Shown: positions 1-5,521 of the stretch, in pieces | How the letters are laid out: each line of letters starts with the position of its first letter | How positions within the stretch are numbered: the stretch's first letter is position 1 | Assembly (NCBI GenBank): GCA_031276615.1 | Contig: JAISND010000175.1 | Location: forward strand, 1-5,521 | DNA from: Treponema sp. | Lineage (GTDB): Bacteria; Spirochaetota; Spirochaetia; Treponematales; Breznakiellaceae | DNA: 5,521 bases | Direction of reading: 5' to 3' | The notes under the pieces: generated by a model | What the model saw: the letters and a program-made list of their open reading frames with translations, nothing else | Told to the model about the DNA's origin: nothing | The model's database searches: none | Program-made: the position numbers and the translations under genes

Positions 1-340
1 CGGCCAGGCCGTCGCAGAAACCGGTTTCCCCGCCTTCGGCCTTTTTTTTCAGGACAACCCGGTACAAAAAAATTTCAAGACAAAAATAGATCAGCGAGCT
101 TAAGGGGAATACAAGTATGTAGGTAAAAAAGCCCAGGGGGAATCCGGAAAGAACGGAGGTAAAGACAAGCCAGAGAAAGAGGCTTGTGGCAAATACAATC
201 CCCGCCTTGAGGATCCGGCATTGTCCGCCCTCCGGACTCACGGCAATCTGCCGCATGCCCAGGCCGCACTGCAGCATCACATTCATGGAAAGGCTCGAAA
301 AAATTCCAAGGAGCGCAAGCCACGCGGTTTGATGATTCAC
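1..340 (-). CDS. rnfA: RnfA-like membrane subunit, N-terminal 113 residues (cut by the window edge)
   Basis: From the GTG at 340 the frame is open to the left edge. It reads three hydrophobic segments (about 6-24, 44-66 and 69-92) separated by short loops, ending in a cytoplasmic-type basic loop (VVLKKKAEGG, 95-104). The motif SLSMNVMLQCGLGMRQIAVS (16-35) corresponds to the 'vNNfvL.kFLGlCPfmgVS' helix of RnfA/NqrE, with the conserved Asn kept (N20). In canonical proteins the Cys of LGLC is an Fe-S ligand. Here the aligned place is LGMR, and the nearest Cys (25) lies five residues earlier. The rest of the protein, including the second expected Cys, is outside the window, as would be rnfB. The subunit would pair with RnfE in the membrane. 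The frame is supported by the strong ribosome binding site, the GTGA overlap and the operon order. Confidence 0.85.
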   Translation of the reverse strand, partial: MNHQTAWLALLGIFSSLSMNVMLQCGLGMRQIAVSPEGGQCRILKAGIVFATSLFLWLVFTSVLSGFPLGFFTYILVFPLSSLIYFCLEIFLYRVVLKKKAEGGETGFCDGLA

Positions 341-972
341 GGATTTTCCTCCCCCGGTAAATTGACGCTCCTCAGCCAGTGGTACAGGCCGGTTCCGTAG
401 CCGAGAAGCAGCAGGGCGCCGGCGGAACTTGCGATAATGCGGACAGGCAGGAACGATCCCCCCTGAAAGGAAAAAAGAAAAACTATTCCCTGGGCGCCGC
501 CCGGCAATGAAAGGGAAAAGAACCCGAGGGGTTCCCTCACCACGGACAGCAGGATAACAAGAAGGCCCGAAACCGCGGCTTCGGAAAGCGCCCTTGATAC
601 CGAATCGCCGATGTCCATGGACCGGACGCGATCAAAAAGCCCGGAACCAACGCAGAAGAGGGGCACCAGGGAAATGAAGAAAAAAACTTCCATGCCCATA
701 AGGGGACTCAGGAACCAGAGCAGCAAAAGGTACACGCTGCCGATGAAGGAACTCAGAAAAACAAGGATCAGATTCCTTCCCCTTTGGGGAAAAATCAGCG
801 CGCCGGGATGCACGGCGAGGGCGGAAAAGCCGTACACCCAAAGAAGCGTCCCGGCCGCCAGCAGCGCGTAGGCAAGCCGCGCCGAAGCCATAACAAGCAG
901 CGCCCCCCCGGAGAGACCCGCCAGGGGAGAGGACGCGCCCCAGAAAACATGGGATCGGCCGGAAGCGCTCAT
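337..972 (-). CDS. rnfE: RnfE-like membrane subunit (RnfA/RnfE/NqrD/NqrE family)
   Basis: The 211-residue, very hydrophobic protein has segments near 23-56 (probably two), 68-88, 94-112, 131-147 and 178-197, consistent with the six-pass RnfA/E fold. The best family landmarks are SLVPLF (101-106), which aligns with the 'IPLIVTNC' region, and VVREPLGFFSLSLPGG (144-159), which aligns with the 'lREllG.GtLfg' region of RnfE. RnfE and RnfA form a pseudo-symmetric pair that in canonical Rnf/Nqr holds an Fe-S centre between two Cys from each subunit. Here the first expected Cys (in LGLCP) reads as Ser in GASSPL (12-17), and the only Cys (107) is three residues from the expected second position. The ATG at 972 overlaps the previous stop (ATGA) and has AGGGGG 6 bases upstream. 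The stop overlaps the next GTG (GTGA). The family is likely; the choice of RnfE over RnfA rests on gene order and the REPLG motif. Confidence 0.85.
   Translation of the reverse strand: MSASGRSHVFWGASSPLAGLSGGALLVMASARLAYALLAAGTLLWVYGFSALAVHPGALIFPQRGRNLILVFLSSFIGSVYLLLLWFLSPLMGMEVFFFISLVPLFCVGSGLFDRVRSMDIGDSVSRALSEAAVSGLLVILLSVVREPLGFFSLSLPGGAQGIVFLFSFQGGSFLPVRIIASSAGALLLLGYGTGLYHWLRSVNLPGEENP
348..355 (-). promoter_or_regulatory. Ribosome binding site fixing the GTG start of rnfA
   Basis: On the minus strand GGGGGAGG lies 7 bases before a GTG at 340-338, which overlaps the rnfE stop as GTGA. This decides the rnfA start: no ATG occurs near it, and the first in-frame ATG is at 286, after the conserved first helix has begun. 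Confidence 0.65.
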
Positions 973-1460
973 TCTTTTCCCCCTGCCGCGGCTTTTTCAA
1001 TCCGGCGGATATGGATTTTCAGCAGGCCCCGCGGAAGGCCGCCCAGCACCTGCCCGGCGTGGGCGCCCAGGGGGATTATCTCCTCAACCTTCCCTTCGGC
1101 GGAAACCTCGGCGCCGCAGGGAACAAGAACGCCGTCCCTCATCACCGCGAAAACAAAAAACCTTGAGCCGGAATTCAAAAGCGAGTACCATACGCCAAAG
1201 GGGCCTTCCGCGCGCGGCGCGGCAAAGGGCGCCGCAAGACGCCGGGAATCCCCCTGCAGGACCAGGGTGCGGTTCACCGAGCGCATGAGCATGCGTACCC
1301 GCAGGGGCTGGGTTAAGGACCAGACAAGGGCGCCCGCCAGGACAAGCCCCGCGATCCATCCCACAAACACAGCCCTGTCCCTCAATTCCGAAAACATATC
1401 CCCGCCGGAAGCGGGAGGACTGTTCCCGGCCTGAAGATTCCTTTCCGGCGTAACGTTCAT
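969..1460 (-). CDS. RnfG-slot protein: single-pass membrane protein with a truncated FMN_bind-like region, no SGAT
   Basis: The protein has 163 residues, shorter than typical RnfG (about 200). A polar N-terminus (1-29) precedes one membrane helix (30-50, VFVGWIAGLVLAGALVWSL), and a soluble domain of about 110 residues follows, presumably outside the cytoplasm as in RnfG. The stretch VFAVMRDGVLVPCGAEVSAE (103-122) followed by GKVEEIIPLG resembles the strands of an FMN_bind domain ('dGkI.gi.vl'). The chain ends near where RnfG would continue to its SGAT flavinylation motif, and no SGAT or SGAS is present anywhere. Identification rests mostly on position between rnfD and rnfE, the one-pass topology and this weak similarity, so no symbol is given. 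The ATG at 1460 forms an ATGA overlap with the rnfD stop and has GAGGG 7 bases upstream; an in-frame ATG at 1493 would overlap rnfD by 37 bases and is less likely. The stop overlaps the rnfE start. Confidence 0.7.
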   Translation of the reverse strand: MNVTPERNLQAGNSPPASGGDMFSELRDRAVFVGWIAGLVLAGALVWSLTQPLRVRMLMRSVNRTLVLQGDSRRLAAPFAAPRAEGPFGVWYSLLNSGSRFFVFAVMRDGVLVPCGAEVSAEGKVEEIIPLGAHAGQVLGGLPRGLLKIHIRRIEKAAAGGKE

Positions 1461-2539
1461 TGGCTGACCCTCTGCTTCCGGGAGTAGAACCATTTCCCCT
1501 CAAAGGAGCGGATGAGCGGGGTAAGGGCGTTGACCAGAGCGGCCGCGAAAAAAGCCCCGTAAAATTCCAGCCCCCGGTAGCGGAACACCCAGGACAGAAA
1601 AGCTCCCAGAAGAACCGTAAAAAGAATCCCGGCCCTGGACTTTGCCGAGGTCACGGGATCGGCCATGAGGATAAAGGCCGCCGCCAGGGTCGCCCCCGAG
1701 AAAAAGGCAAAAAGCACGTCGCCGTTGAAAAGAAGCCCCTCAAAGGGGAGATCACCAAAGACCCGGACGAGAATTCCAAAGAGGCCAAGATACGCCGCGG
1801 GTATCCATGAACGGCTTACCTCCAGGGCGGTAATAACAAGCGTACCCAAGAGCAGGGCAAGAATCCCCCTGTCGGCGATGATCCCCGGCGCGCCGCCGGA
1901 AACCAGAAGATCGATATAACCCGAAGGAAGTTCAGCCCCGAAAAACGAAAAAACGGTGTCGTTGAGGAAAGCGCTGACCCTTGCGTCAAGGGCGCCGCCG
2001 GAAAAATCACCGGCCCCGGAAAGGCGTATCAGCCCCAGGGGGGAATTGCGGGGCTCGGCAAAACCGTTCCGCATGCTTTCCGAAACAAGCGCGAGGGGGG
2101 ATCCCGCAAGGGCCTTCGAGAAAACTTCCGGCCATGAAAACCGGAGGAAAAGCCAGCCCCCGATGCCCGGATTAAGCCAGTTTGAACCAAGGCCGCCAAA
2201 GCTGTGCTTGACCACCGCTATGGCAAAGACCGCGCCCAGAACCGCGTAAACCGGAGGTATCCGGTTCGGCAGGAGCAGCGCGAAAACCATGGCCGAGGCC
2301 GCGGCGCTGCCGTCCTTTATTTTCGCGAAGCCGTCTTTTCCGTGGGTGACAAGCAGTTCCGTAAGGACAGCCGGGCAGAGGGCGCAGAGGGCAACGACAA
2401 GGGATGCCCCGGAATCGCTCAAGGCCGACTGCAGTACCGCAAGGAACGAACAGATGAAAACAAGCCACATCCGTACCGATGTAGGCCGGGAAATATTTAT
2501 CTGGGGTTTCTGATTCAATCCGGTATCCCTTTCAGGCAT
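1457..2539 (-). CDS. rnfD: RnfD-like membrane subunit (NqrB/RnfD family) lacking the canonical covalent-FMN motif
   Basis: The 360-residue integral membrane protein matches RnfD in length and in its landmark motifs: KDGSAAASA (75-83), LLLPN (88-92), FGGLGSNWLNPG (114-125), LMADPVTSAK (291-300) and ALVNALTPLI (334-343). Hydrophobic segments lie near 24-42, 46-64, 80-90, 96-112, 224-240, 246-262, 274-293, 303-318 and 325-340. RnfD forms part of the membrane ion-translocating core. It normally carries FMN on a Thr in an SGATPL motif just after the FNPA segment. Here that place reads ALAGSPLAL (143-151), one residue shorter, with Ser in place of Thr. The late GSxGE-type motif is also changed (GGAPGIIADRG, 215-225). 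An SGAT at 281-284 lies inside the membrane segment before MADP, in the wrong place. The start is supported by GGAGGAGG upstream. The stop overlaps the next start as ATGA. Family membership is firm; flavin content is doubtful. Confidence 0.92.
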   Translation of the reverse strand: MPERDTGLNQKPQINISRPTSVRMWLVFICSFLAVLQSALSDSGASLVVALCALCPAVLTELLVTHGKDGFAKIKDGSAAASAMVFALLLPNRIPPVYAVLGAVFAIAVVKHSFGGLGSNWLNPGIGGWLFLRFSWPEVFSKALAGSPLALVSESMRNGFAEPRNSPLGLIRLSGAGDFSGGALDARVSAFLNDTVFSFFGAELPSGYIDLLVSGGAPGIIADRGILALLLGTLVITALEVSRSWIPAAYLGLFGILVRVFGDLPFEGLLFNGDVLFAFFSGATLAAAFILMADPVTSAKSRAGILFTVLLGAFLSWVFRYRGLEFYGAFFAAALVNALTPLIRSFEGKWFYSRKQRVSQ

Positions 2540-3839
2540 TTTGCCTCCTCCGGGCTTTCCCCAGTATCAGCTCCGACAGGGGCAGGCAGGAAGGACAGAC
2601 CACTTCGCAGCAGCCGCAGCCGTGGCATTCGGGGACCCCGCCGGTTTCGCCGTCCGGTGAAACCAGAATCTTTTTATACAGTTCCTCGGGGTCAAGGCCG
2701 ACAGGGCATACGCCCCGGCACTCGCCGCAGCTGATACAGTTCCGCTCCGTCTGCCCGCCGGCCTGCCCTCCGAGAATGGCGAACAGGGCGTAACTCGTCT
2801 TGATTACCGGTTCATCAAGATTCGTTACCGGCCGGCCAAGAAGGGGGGATCCGAGGGCTATCCGTTTCGGGTTGTCAACAAAACCGCCGCATTCGGCAAA
2901 GACCTCGCGAATTCTGGTGCCAATCCGTACTTTCATTACCTGCGGTGTTCTTACCGCGGAACCGCCGACCGCCACGTAACGGTCGAGGATGGGTTTTTTG
3001 AGCTTGACCGCGTCATGCACCGCCGCCAGTGTGGCCGGCCCCAGGATCAGAAGGGATCCCAGTTCAACGCCTTCTTTTTTGCCGTAGTTCCGCAGCACCA
3101 TCTCCAGTTCCCGCTGATTCCGCTGGGGGTAACGGGAACCGGCCAGCACCAGAACCGCGGGAATCTCCCCCTGGCCGGCCTCGGCAAGCAGGGCCTCGCC
3201 CAGTTCCCTTTCTTCGTGAGAAACGGCAAAGACAATACAGCTTACCCTGCCGCCGGCCCTTGCCATGATAAAACTGCCTTCCACCACCGCCTTGAGCCGC
3301 TCCCTGCAAAGTACATAATCGGCCGCAAGCCAGGGATCGTCAAAGACGCAGCGAACCACCAGGGACAGGGGTTCGGGGGCGTTCCGGAATACCGAGATCA
3401 TTTCCGCGAGGGGCCGGCCGGAACCTTCCATTTCCACAACGCCGTGTTCCGCGATGATCCGCTGAATATCGTAAGTACCCAAACTTGTCCAGGGGAAAAT
3501 TTCCTCCCGTTTGCCCAGCCGTTCAAAACCGCCCTCCATGCGTATCACCAGGGCGTCATTGGAAAAACCTTCGCTGTTCTTCCATGAAACCATGCGGATT
3601 ATCCGGCCGGGAACCGTGGCGTGCACATTCGCCGAACCGGGGCCGGAAGCCCTGCCGACGAGCATGCCTTCTTTTACCAGGTCTCCCACGCCGGCCACCG
3701 GGTGCGCCCGCCCGCCGCTGTGCTGAATCAGCGGTATCACCGAAAGAGGAGGAAGGAAGGCTACAACGCTGGAGCTCTTCGGCGGAACCGTGGGGTCCTC
3801 AAAGGAGAGCCCTCCCCGGGGAAACGAGTATACTTTCAT
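2532..3839 (-). CDS. rnfC: RnfC-like subunit of an Rnf electron-transport complex, with degenerate FMN/NADH motifs
   Basis: This 435-residue protein has the RnfC layout without the long C-terminal extension seen in Escherichia coli. It opens with the family start (FPRGG at 6-10) and a biotinyl/lipoyl-like N-terminal domain (IPLIQH 35-40, VHATVPG 72-78). A central domain carries RYPQ (236-239), VGGSAV (291-296) and RIGT (305-308). The C-terminus has two ferredoxin-type [4Fe-4S] motifs, C368-C371-C374-C378 and C405-C408-C411-C415, each Cx2Cx2CxxxC followed by Pro. In canonical RnfC the central domain binds FMN and oxidises NADH through a GxGGAGFPT loop and an ECEP motif. Here those places read VEMEGSGRP (135-143) and CVFDDPW (164-170), so NADH/FMN binding is doubtful. 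The ATG at 3839 is chosen because family similarity begins there; the frame runs open to 3965 but overlaps the upstream gene. It overlaps rnfD by 8 bases. In the family the protein sits at the cytoplasmic face as the electron entry module. Confidence 0.9.
   Translation of the reverse strand: MKVYSFPRGGLSFEDPTVPPKSSSVVAFLPPLSVIPLIQHSGGRAHPVAGVGDLVKEGMLVGRASGPGSANVHATVPGRIIRMVSWKNSEGFSNDALVIRMEGGFERLGKREEIFPWTSLGTYDIQRIIAEHGVVEMEGSGRPLAEMISVFRNAPEPLSLVVRCVFDDPWLAADYVLCRERLKAVVEGSFIMARAGGRVSCIVFAVSHEERELGEALLAEAGQGEIPAVLVLAGSRYPQRNQRELEMVLRNYGKKEGVELGSLLILGPATLAAVHDAVKLKKPILDRYVAVGGSAVRTPQVMKVRIGTRIREVFAECGGFVDNPKRIALGSPLLGRPVTNLDEPVIKTSYALFAILGGQAGGQTERNCISCGECRGVCPVGLDPEELYKKILVSPDGETGGVPECHGCGCCEVVCPSCLPLSELILGKARRRQNA
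2544..2551 (-). promoter_or_regulatory. Strong ribosome binding site of rnfD inside rnfC
   Basis: On the minus strand GGAGGAGG precedes the rnfD ATG (2539) by 4 bases, or by 7 bases if the first GGAGG is the pairing core. It lies within the last codons of rnfC. It is the best Shine-Dalgarno match in the window, supports the ATG at 2539, and may allow independent initiation besides coupling. Confidence 0.7.
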
Positions 3840-3842
3840 GTA

Positions 3843-3848
3843 TCCTTC
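3843..3848 (-). promoter_or_regulatory. Ribosome binding site of rnfC overlapping the upstream stop codon
   Basis: On the minus strand GAAGGA overlaps the TGA stop (3849-3847) of the 499-residue gene and lies only 3 bases (TAC) from the ATG at 3839. The spacing is shorter than usual. It sits in a small AT-rich pocket with a run of seven A just upstream, which contrasts with the GC-rich surroundings. The layout implies that rnfC initiation is coupled to termination of the upstream gene. Confidence 0.55.
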
Positions 3849-5346
3849 ATAATAATATTTTTTTCCTTTTCTTGTCTCCCCACCGGAAACAGGCAGAGCC
3901 GGAATTCCGCTGCTTTCCGAATTTTCCGCCGAAAGCGGGAACAATGACAAAAAGTACCACCACAAGCGCCGCGGGCAGATTCCCTGCCCCGGCGGGGCGG
4001 CCCGCGGCGGACCCGGAAGGAGAAACGCCGTCCCGGAGAAAGTCCGTCAGCTTTTTCAGGGGGAAAGGCGGAATCTCCGGCTCCGGCGGGGGCGGGCCGA
4101 AGTTTGGCCGCGAAGGCCCGGCGACATGTACCAGGCCGTCGCCGCCCATAACAAAGCCGGGGTAGGATTGCCCGTTCCCGTCCTGCCCCGTTCCGCCGGC
4201 CGATTCCAAAGATCTGAAGGAAAAATCGCGCTGAAATTCCACATGGGAAAGATAGTCCGCTTCGTTTATGAGGAGGGCGCCGTCCCCGGCAAACAACGAT
4301 TCCGGAGGGACCGCGGGCAGAAAGGGATTCAGCAAGAGGACGAGCAGGGCGGCAAGGCCATAGGGAAGCGTAACCCGGGAAAAGGCGGAAACCCGGAGGC
4401 CTTCGTTCATGATTGTTACCGGGGAAAAACGGACGTGGCCCCGGGCATCGCCGCGCCGGGAAAAAACCGTCAGCGAAAAAAACAAAAGACCCAGCCAGGC
4501 AAAAAAAACACCCGCGGCAAAGAGGAGAAAAAGGCCCCTGTGCCCTGCCCGGCCGCCGGAGGCCGAAAAAAACGCAAGCAGTCCGTAGGCCGCCGCAAAG
4601 ACCGGCGCCAGGCGCCAATGGTATCTCCAGGGTTCAAAAACATTCCTTGTTATCCGGCGCCTGGATTCCGGGGGATCGGGCAGCCCTCCGGCGCGGAAAA
4701 GCGCGCAAAGTTCCGTGAACGGTTTCCGCAGCAGAACGGAAAGGCCCGCGAGCAGGGCGCCCAGAACGATACCGGGAAAGCCCAGAAAGGCAAGACCCAG
4801 GCAGGATGGAATACAGGGAAGAATCGGCAGCGCGGGTCCGGCAAAATACAAAGCCCCGAAAGCCGCGCAGCAGAACAGCAGAAAATAAAAAAGCAGCGGC
4901 GCCCCGGCGCCCGGGTACTCCAGGGAAAAGGGAAGATCCCCCAGCAGAACGGAGATCCGTTTTTCGGCGGACCCGGAGCCGGAGAGGGGTATAAAAAAAA
5001 GGCGCTTCCCCTCCCTCACAAAAAAGGAACGGAGTTTTTCAGCGTAGCCGTCATTGCGGGGGTCCCGGGGATCGAGTCTGTTTTTGTACTCATCCAAGGG
5101 TATCCGCTCAAGCCCGCCGAAACCGTCCAGCAGTACCCATTGGGAAGATTCGGAGACAATCTCCACGCCAAGGCCCTCCTCAAGGACGCCGCGTATTTCA
5201 GCATCGGAAACGGCCTCGTCCACGGCAAGAACCGCGTAGTGGTTTCCACGCGCCGGGGGAACGAAAAAGAGACCGGAAAGGACGGAAAGGACGCCTGAAA
5301 GCAGGGAAGCCAGGCAGAGAATCGGCAGCAAACGGGTAAAAGACAT
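3847..5346 (-). CDS. Unrecognised 499-residue multi-pass membrane protein upstream of rnfC
   Basis: I do not recognise this family. The ATG at 5346 is chosen because it follows the previous stop by 4 bases and opens a typical N-terminal signal anchor (basic residue at 5, hydrophobic 6-29); only a weak AGG precedes it. Residues about 33-145 form a soluble region, probably outside the cytoplasm, rich in charged residues. A membrane domain follows, with hydrophobic stretches near 150-168, 172-206 (probably two passes), 246-262, 270-292 and 325-341. A cytoplasmic loop (about 207-245) is rich in Arg and Pro. A second soluble region (about 345-455) contains a proline-rich stretch (GPPPPEPEIPP, 417-427) and Gly/Ser-rich linkers. 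A last membrane segment (457-475) leads to a short basic tail ending KKRKKILL. I see no nucleotide-binding, heme or Fe-S motif. Its place directly before rnfC in the same transcription unit suggests an accessory or assembly partner of the Rnf complex, but this is inference. The reading frame is sound; the function is open. Confidence 0.85.
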   Translation of the reverse strand: MSFTRLLPILCLASLLSGVLSVLSGLFFVPPARGNHYAVLAVDEAVSDAEIRGVLEEGLGVEIVSESSQWVLLDGFGGLERIPLDEYKNRLDPRDPRNDGYAEKLRSFFVREGKRLFFIPLSGSGSAEKRISVLLGDLPFSLEYPGAGAPLLFYFLLFCCAAFGALYFAGPALPILPCIPSCLGLAFLGFPGIVLGALLAGLSVLLRKPFTELCALFRAGGLPDPPESRRRITRNVFEPWRYHWRLAPVFAAAYGLLAFFSASGGRAGHRGLFLLFAAGVFFAWLGLLFFSLTVFSRRGDARGHVRFSPVTIMNEGLRVSAFSRVTLPYGLAALLVLLLNPFLPAVPPESLFAGDGALLINEADYLSHVEFQRDFSFRSLESAGGTGQDGNGQSYPGFVMGGDGLVHVAGPSRPNFGPPPPEPEIPPFPLKKLTDFLRDGVSPSGSAAGRPAGAGNLPAALVVVLFVIVPAFGGKFGKQRNSGSACFRWGDKKRKKILL

Positions 5347-5350
5347 GGGC

Positions 5351-5521
5351 CTACAAAAGCGCGAAGGCGGCGGCGATAAAAATACCCAATAATCCCCCTA
5401 CGACCACTTCAAGAGGAGTATGCCCCTGAATCTCCTTGACCGCATGGAAATCAATACCCGCCTTTTCCGCGGCCTGTTTCCCCAAATTGTTCAGGGCCCT
5501 GGCCAGAAGCCCCGCGGAACG
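5351..5521 (-). CDS. Divergent PAP2 family (DUF212) membrane protein, C-terminal part
   Basis: The frame is open from the right edge (first codon at 5521) to a TAG at 5353-5351 and gives the last 56 residues. The family is recognised from the conserved tail: a helix with ALNNLGKQA, then KEIQGHTPLEVVVGGLLGI (residues 29-47 of this fragment), then a hydrophobic end AAAFALL. The GHTPLEV motif followed by a glycine-rich final membrane helix is typical of the DUF212 / 'acid phosphatase/vanadium-dependent haloperoxidase-related' family, small integral membrane proteins of about 150 residues (Bacillus subtilis YuiD is one). Their biochemical role is not established, and the phosphatase name comes from distant similarity only. 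The start lies outside the window. The gene ends 4 bases before the next start, so it is very probably cotranscribed with the genes that follow. Identification of the family is firm; the function is unknown. Confidence 0.85.
   Translation of the reverse strand, partial: RSAGLLARALNNLGKQAAEKAGIDFHAVKEIQGHTPLEVVVGGLLGIFIAAAFALL

Noticed and set aside
75..323. 82-residue minus-strand frame in the rnfA region
   Set aside because: It is out of phase with the GTG-started frame at 340, which carries the RnfA-type helix, the ribosome binding site and the GTGA overlap.
1688..1699. SGAT tetrapeptide in RnfD (residues 281-284) as a flavinylation site
   Set aside because: It lies in the hydrophobic segment directly before the MADPVTS motif, lacks the preceding Asp of the flavinylation consensus, and is far from the canonical site after FNPA. 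It is probably chance.
2830..3419. Four GGCCGGCC palindromes within rnfC (2830, 3033, 3173, 3412)
   Set aside because: They encode ordinary residues (Gly-Arg-Pro, Gly-Pro-Ala, Ala-Gly-Gln) in different phases with irregular spacing, as expected from GC-rich composition.
3840..3965. Longer RnfC start at 3965
   Set aside because: The 42 extra residues are out-of-phase reading of the upstream gene's end. RnfC similarity begins at MKVYSFPRGG, and a ribosome binding site precedes that ATG.
3836..4618. 260-residue open frame on the minus strand, other phase, ending near the rnfC start
   Set aside because: It is rich in Arg, Pro, Gly and Phe, typical of an out-of-phase reading of a GC-rich gene, and it overlaps the end of the better-supported membrane protein.
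4126..5298. 390-residue open frame on the plus strand
   Set aside because: It lies wholly antisense to the 499-residue membrane protein, is rich in Lys, Arg, Gly and Gln without domains or membrane segments, and has no support from operon structure. It is a shadow caused by GC-rich codon usage.
5304..5346. Lipoprotein signal in the 499-residue protein (Cys at residue 11, LPILC)
   Set aside because: The Cys comes too early, with only about five hydrophobic residues before it, and the hydrophobic stretch continues well beyond it. A signal anchor is more likely.

Overview
The window is one tightly packed block of genes, all read on the minus strand, so transcription enters at the right edge (5521) and leaves at position 1. 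No gap between genes exceeds 7 bases, most junctions are stop/start overlaps (ATGA, GTGA), and I see no promoter, terminator, RNA gene, CRISPR array or mobile element. The core is an Rnf/Nqr-type membrane electron-transport operon in the order rnfC - rnfD - rnfG-like - rnfE - rnfA. RnfA is cut by the left edge, and rnfB, if present, would lie beyond it.

In transcription order the block holds: the C-terminal 56 residues of a divergent PAP2 (DUF212) membrane protein (5521-5351); a 499-residue multi-pass membrane protein that I do not recognise (5346-3847); RnfC (3839-2532); RnfD (2539-1457); a short one-pass protein in the RnfG slot (1460-969); RnfE (972-337); and the first 113 residues of RnfA from a GTG start (340-1). 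Each Rnf gene is preceded by a purine-rich ribosome binding site and is probably translationally coupled to the gene before it.

The composition is GC-rich by eye. The gene set and the unusually divergent Rnf subunits would fit a treponeme-like spirochaete, but that is a weak inference from memory of gene neighbourhoods. A bacterium with an Rnf complex is all that is safe.

The main point of interest is that this Rnf set keeps its scaffold but seems to have lost most cofactor-binding motifs of canonical Rnf. RnfC keeps both [4Fe-4S] motifs but lacks the glycine-rich FMN/NADH loop and the ECEP motif. RnfD keeps its core membrane motifs but has a shortened AGSPL where the flavin-bearing SGATPL should be. 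The RnfG-slot protein has no SGAT flavinylation motif at all. RnfE and RnfA have no cysteine at the expected ligand positions of the intramembrane Fe-S site. Together with the unknown 499-residue partner, this suggests an Rnf-derived complex with altered cofactors and perhaps a different electron donor or function, or one in decay. All the reading frames are nevertheless open and the overlaps intact, which argues against simple decay. These comparisons are by eye from remembered family motifs, not from computed alignments.
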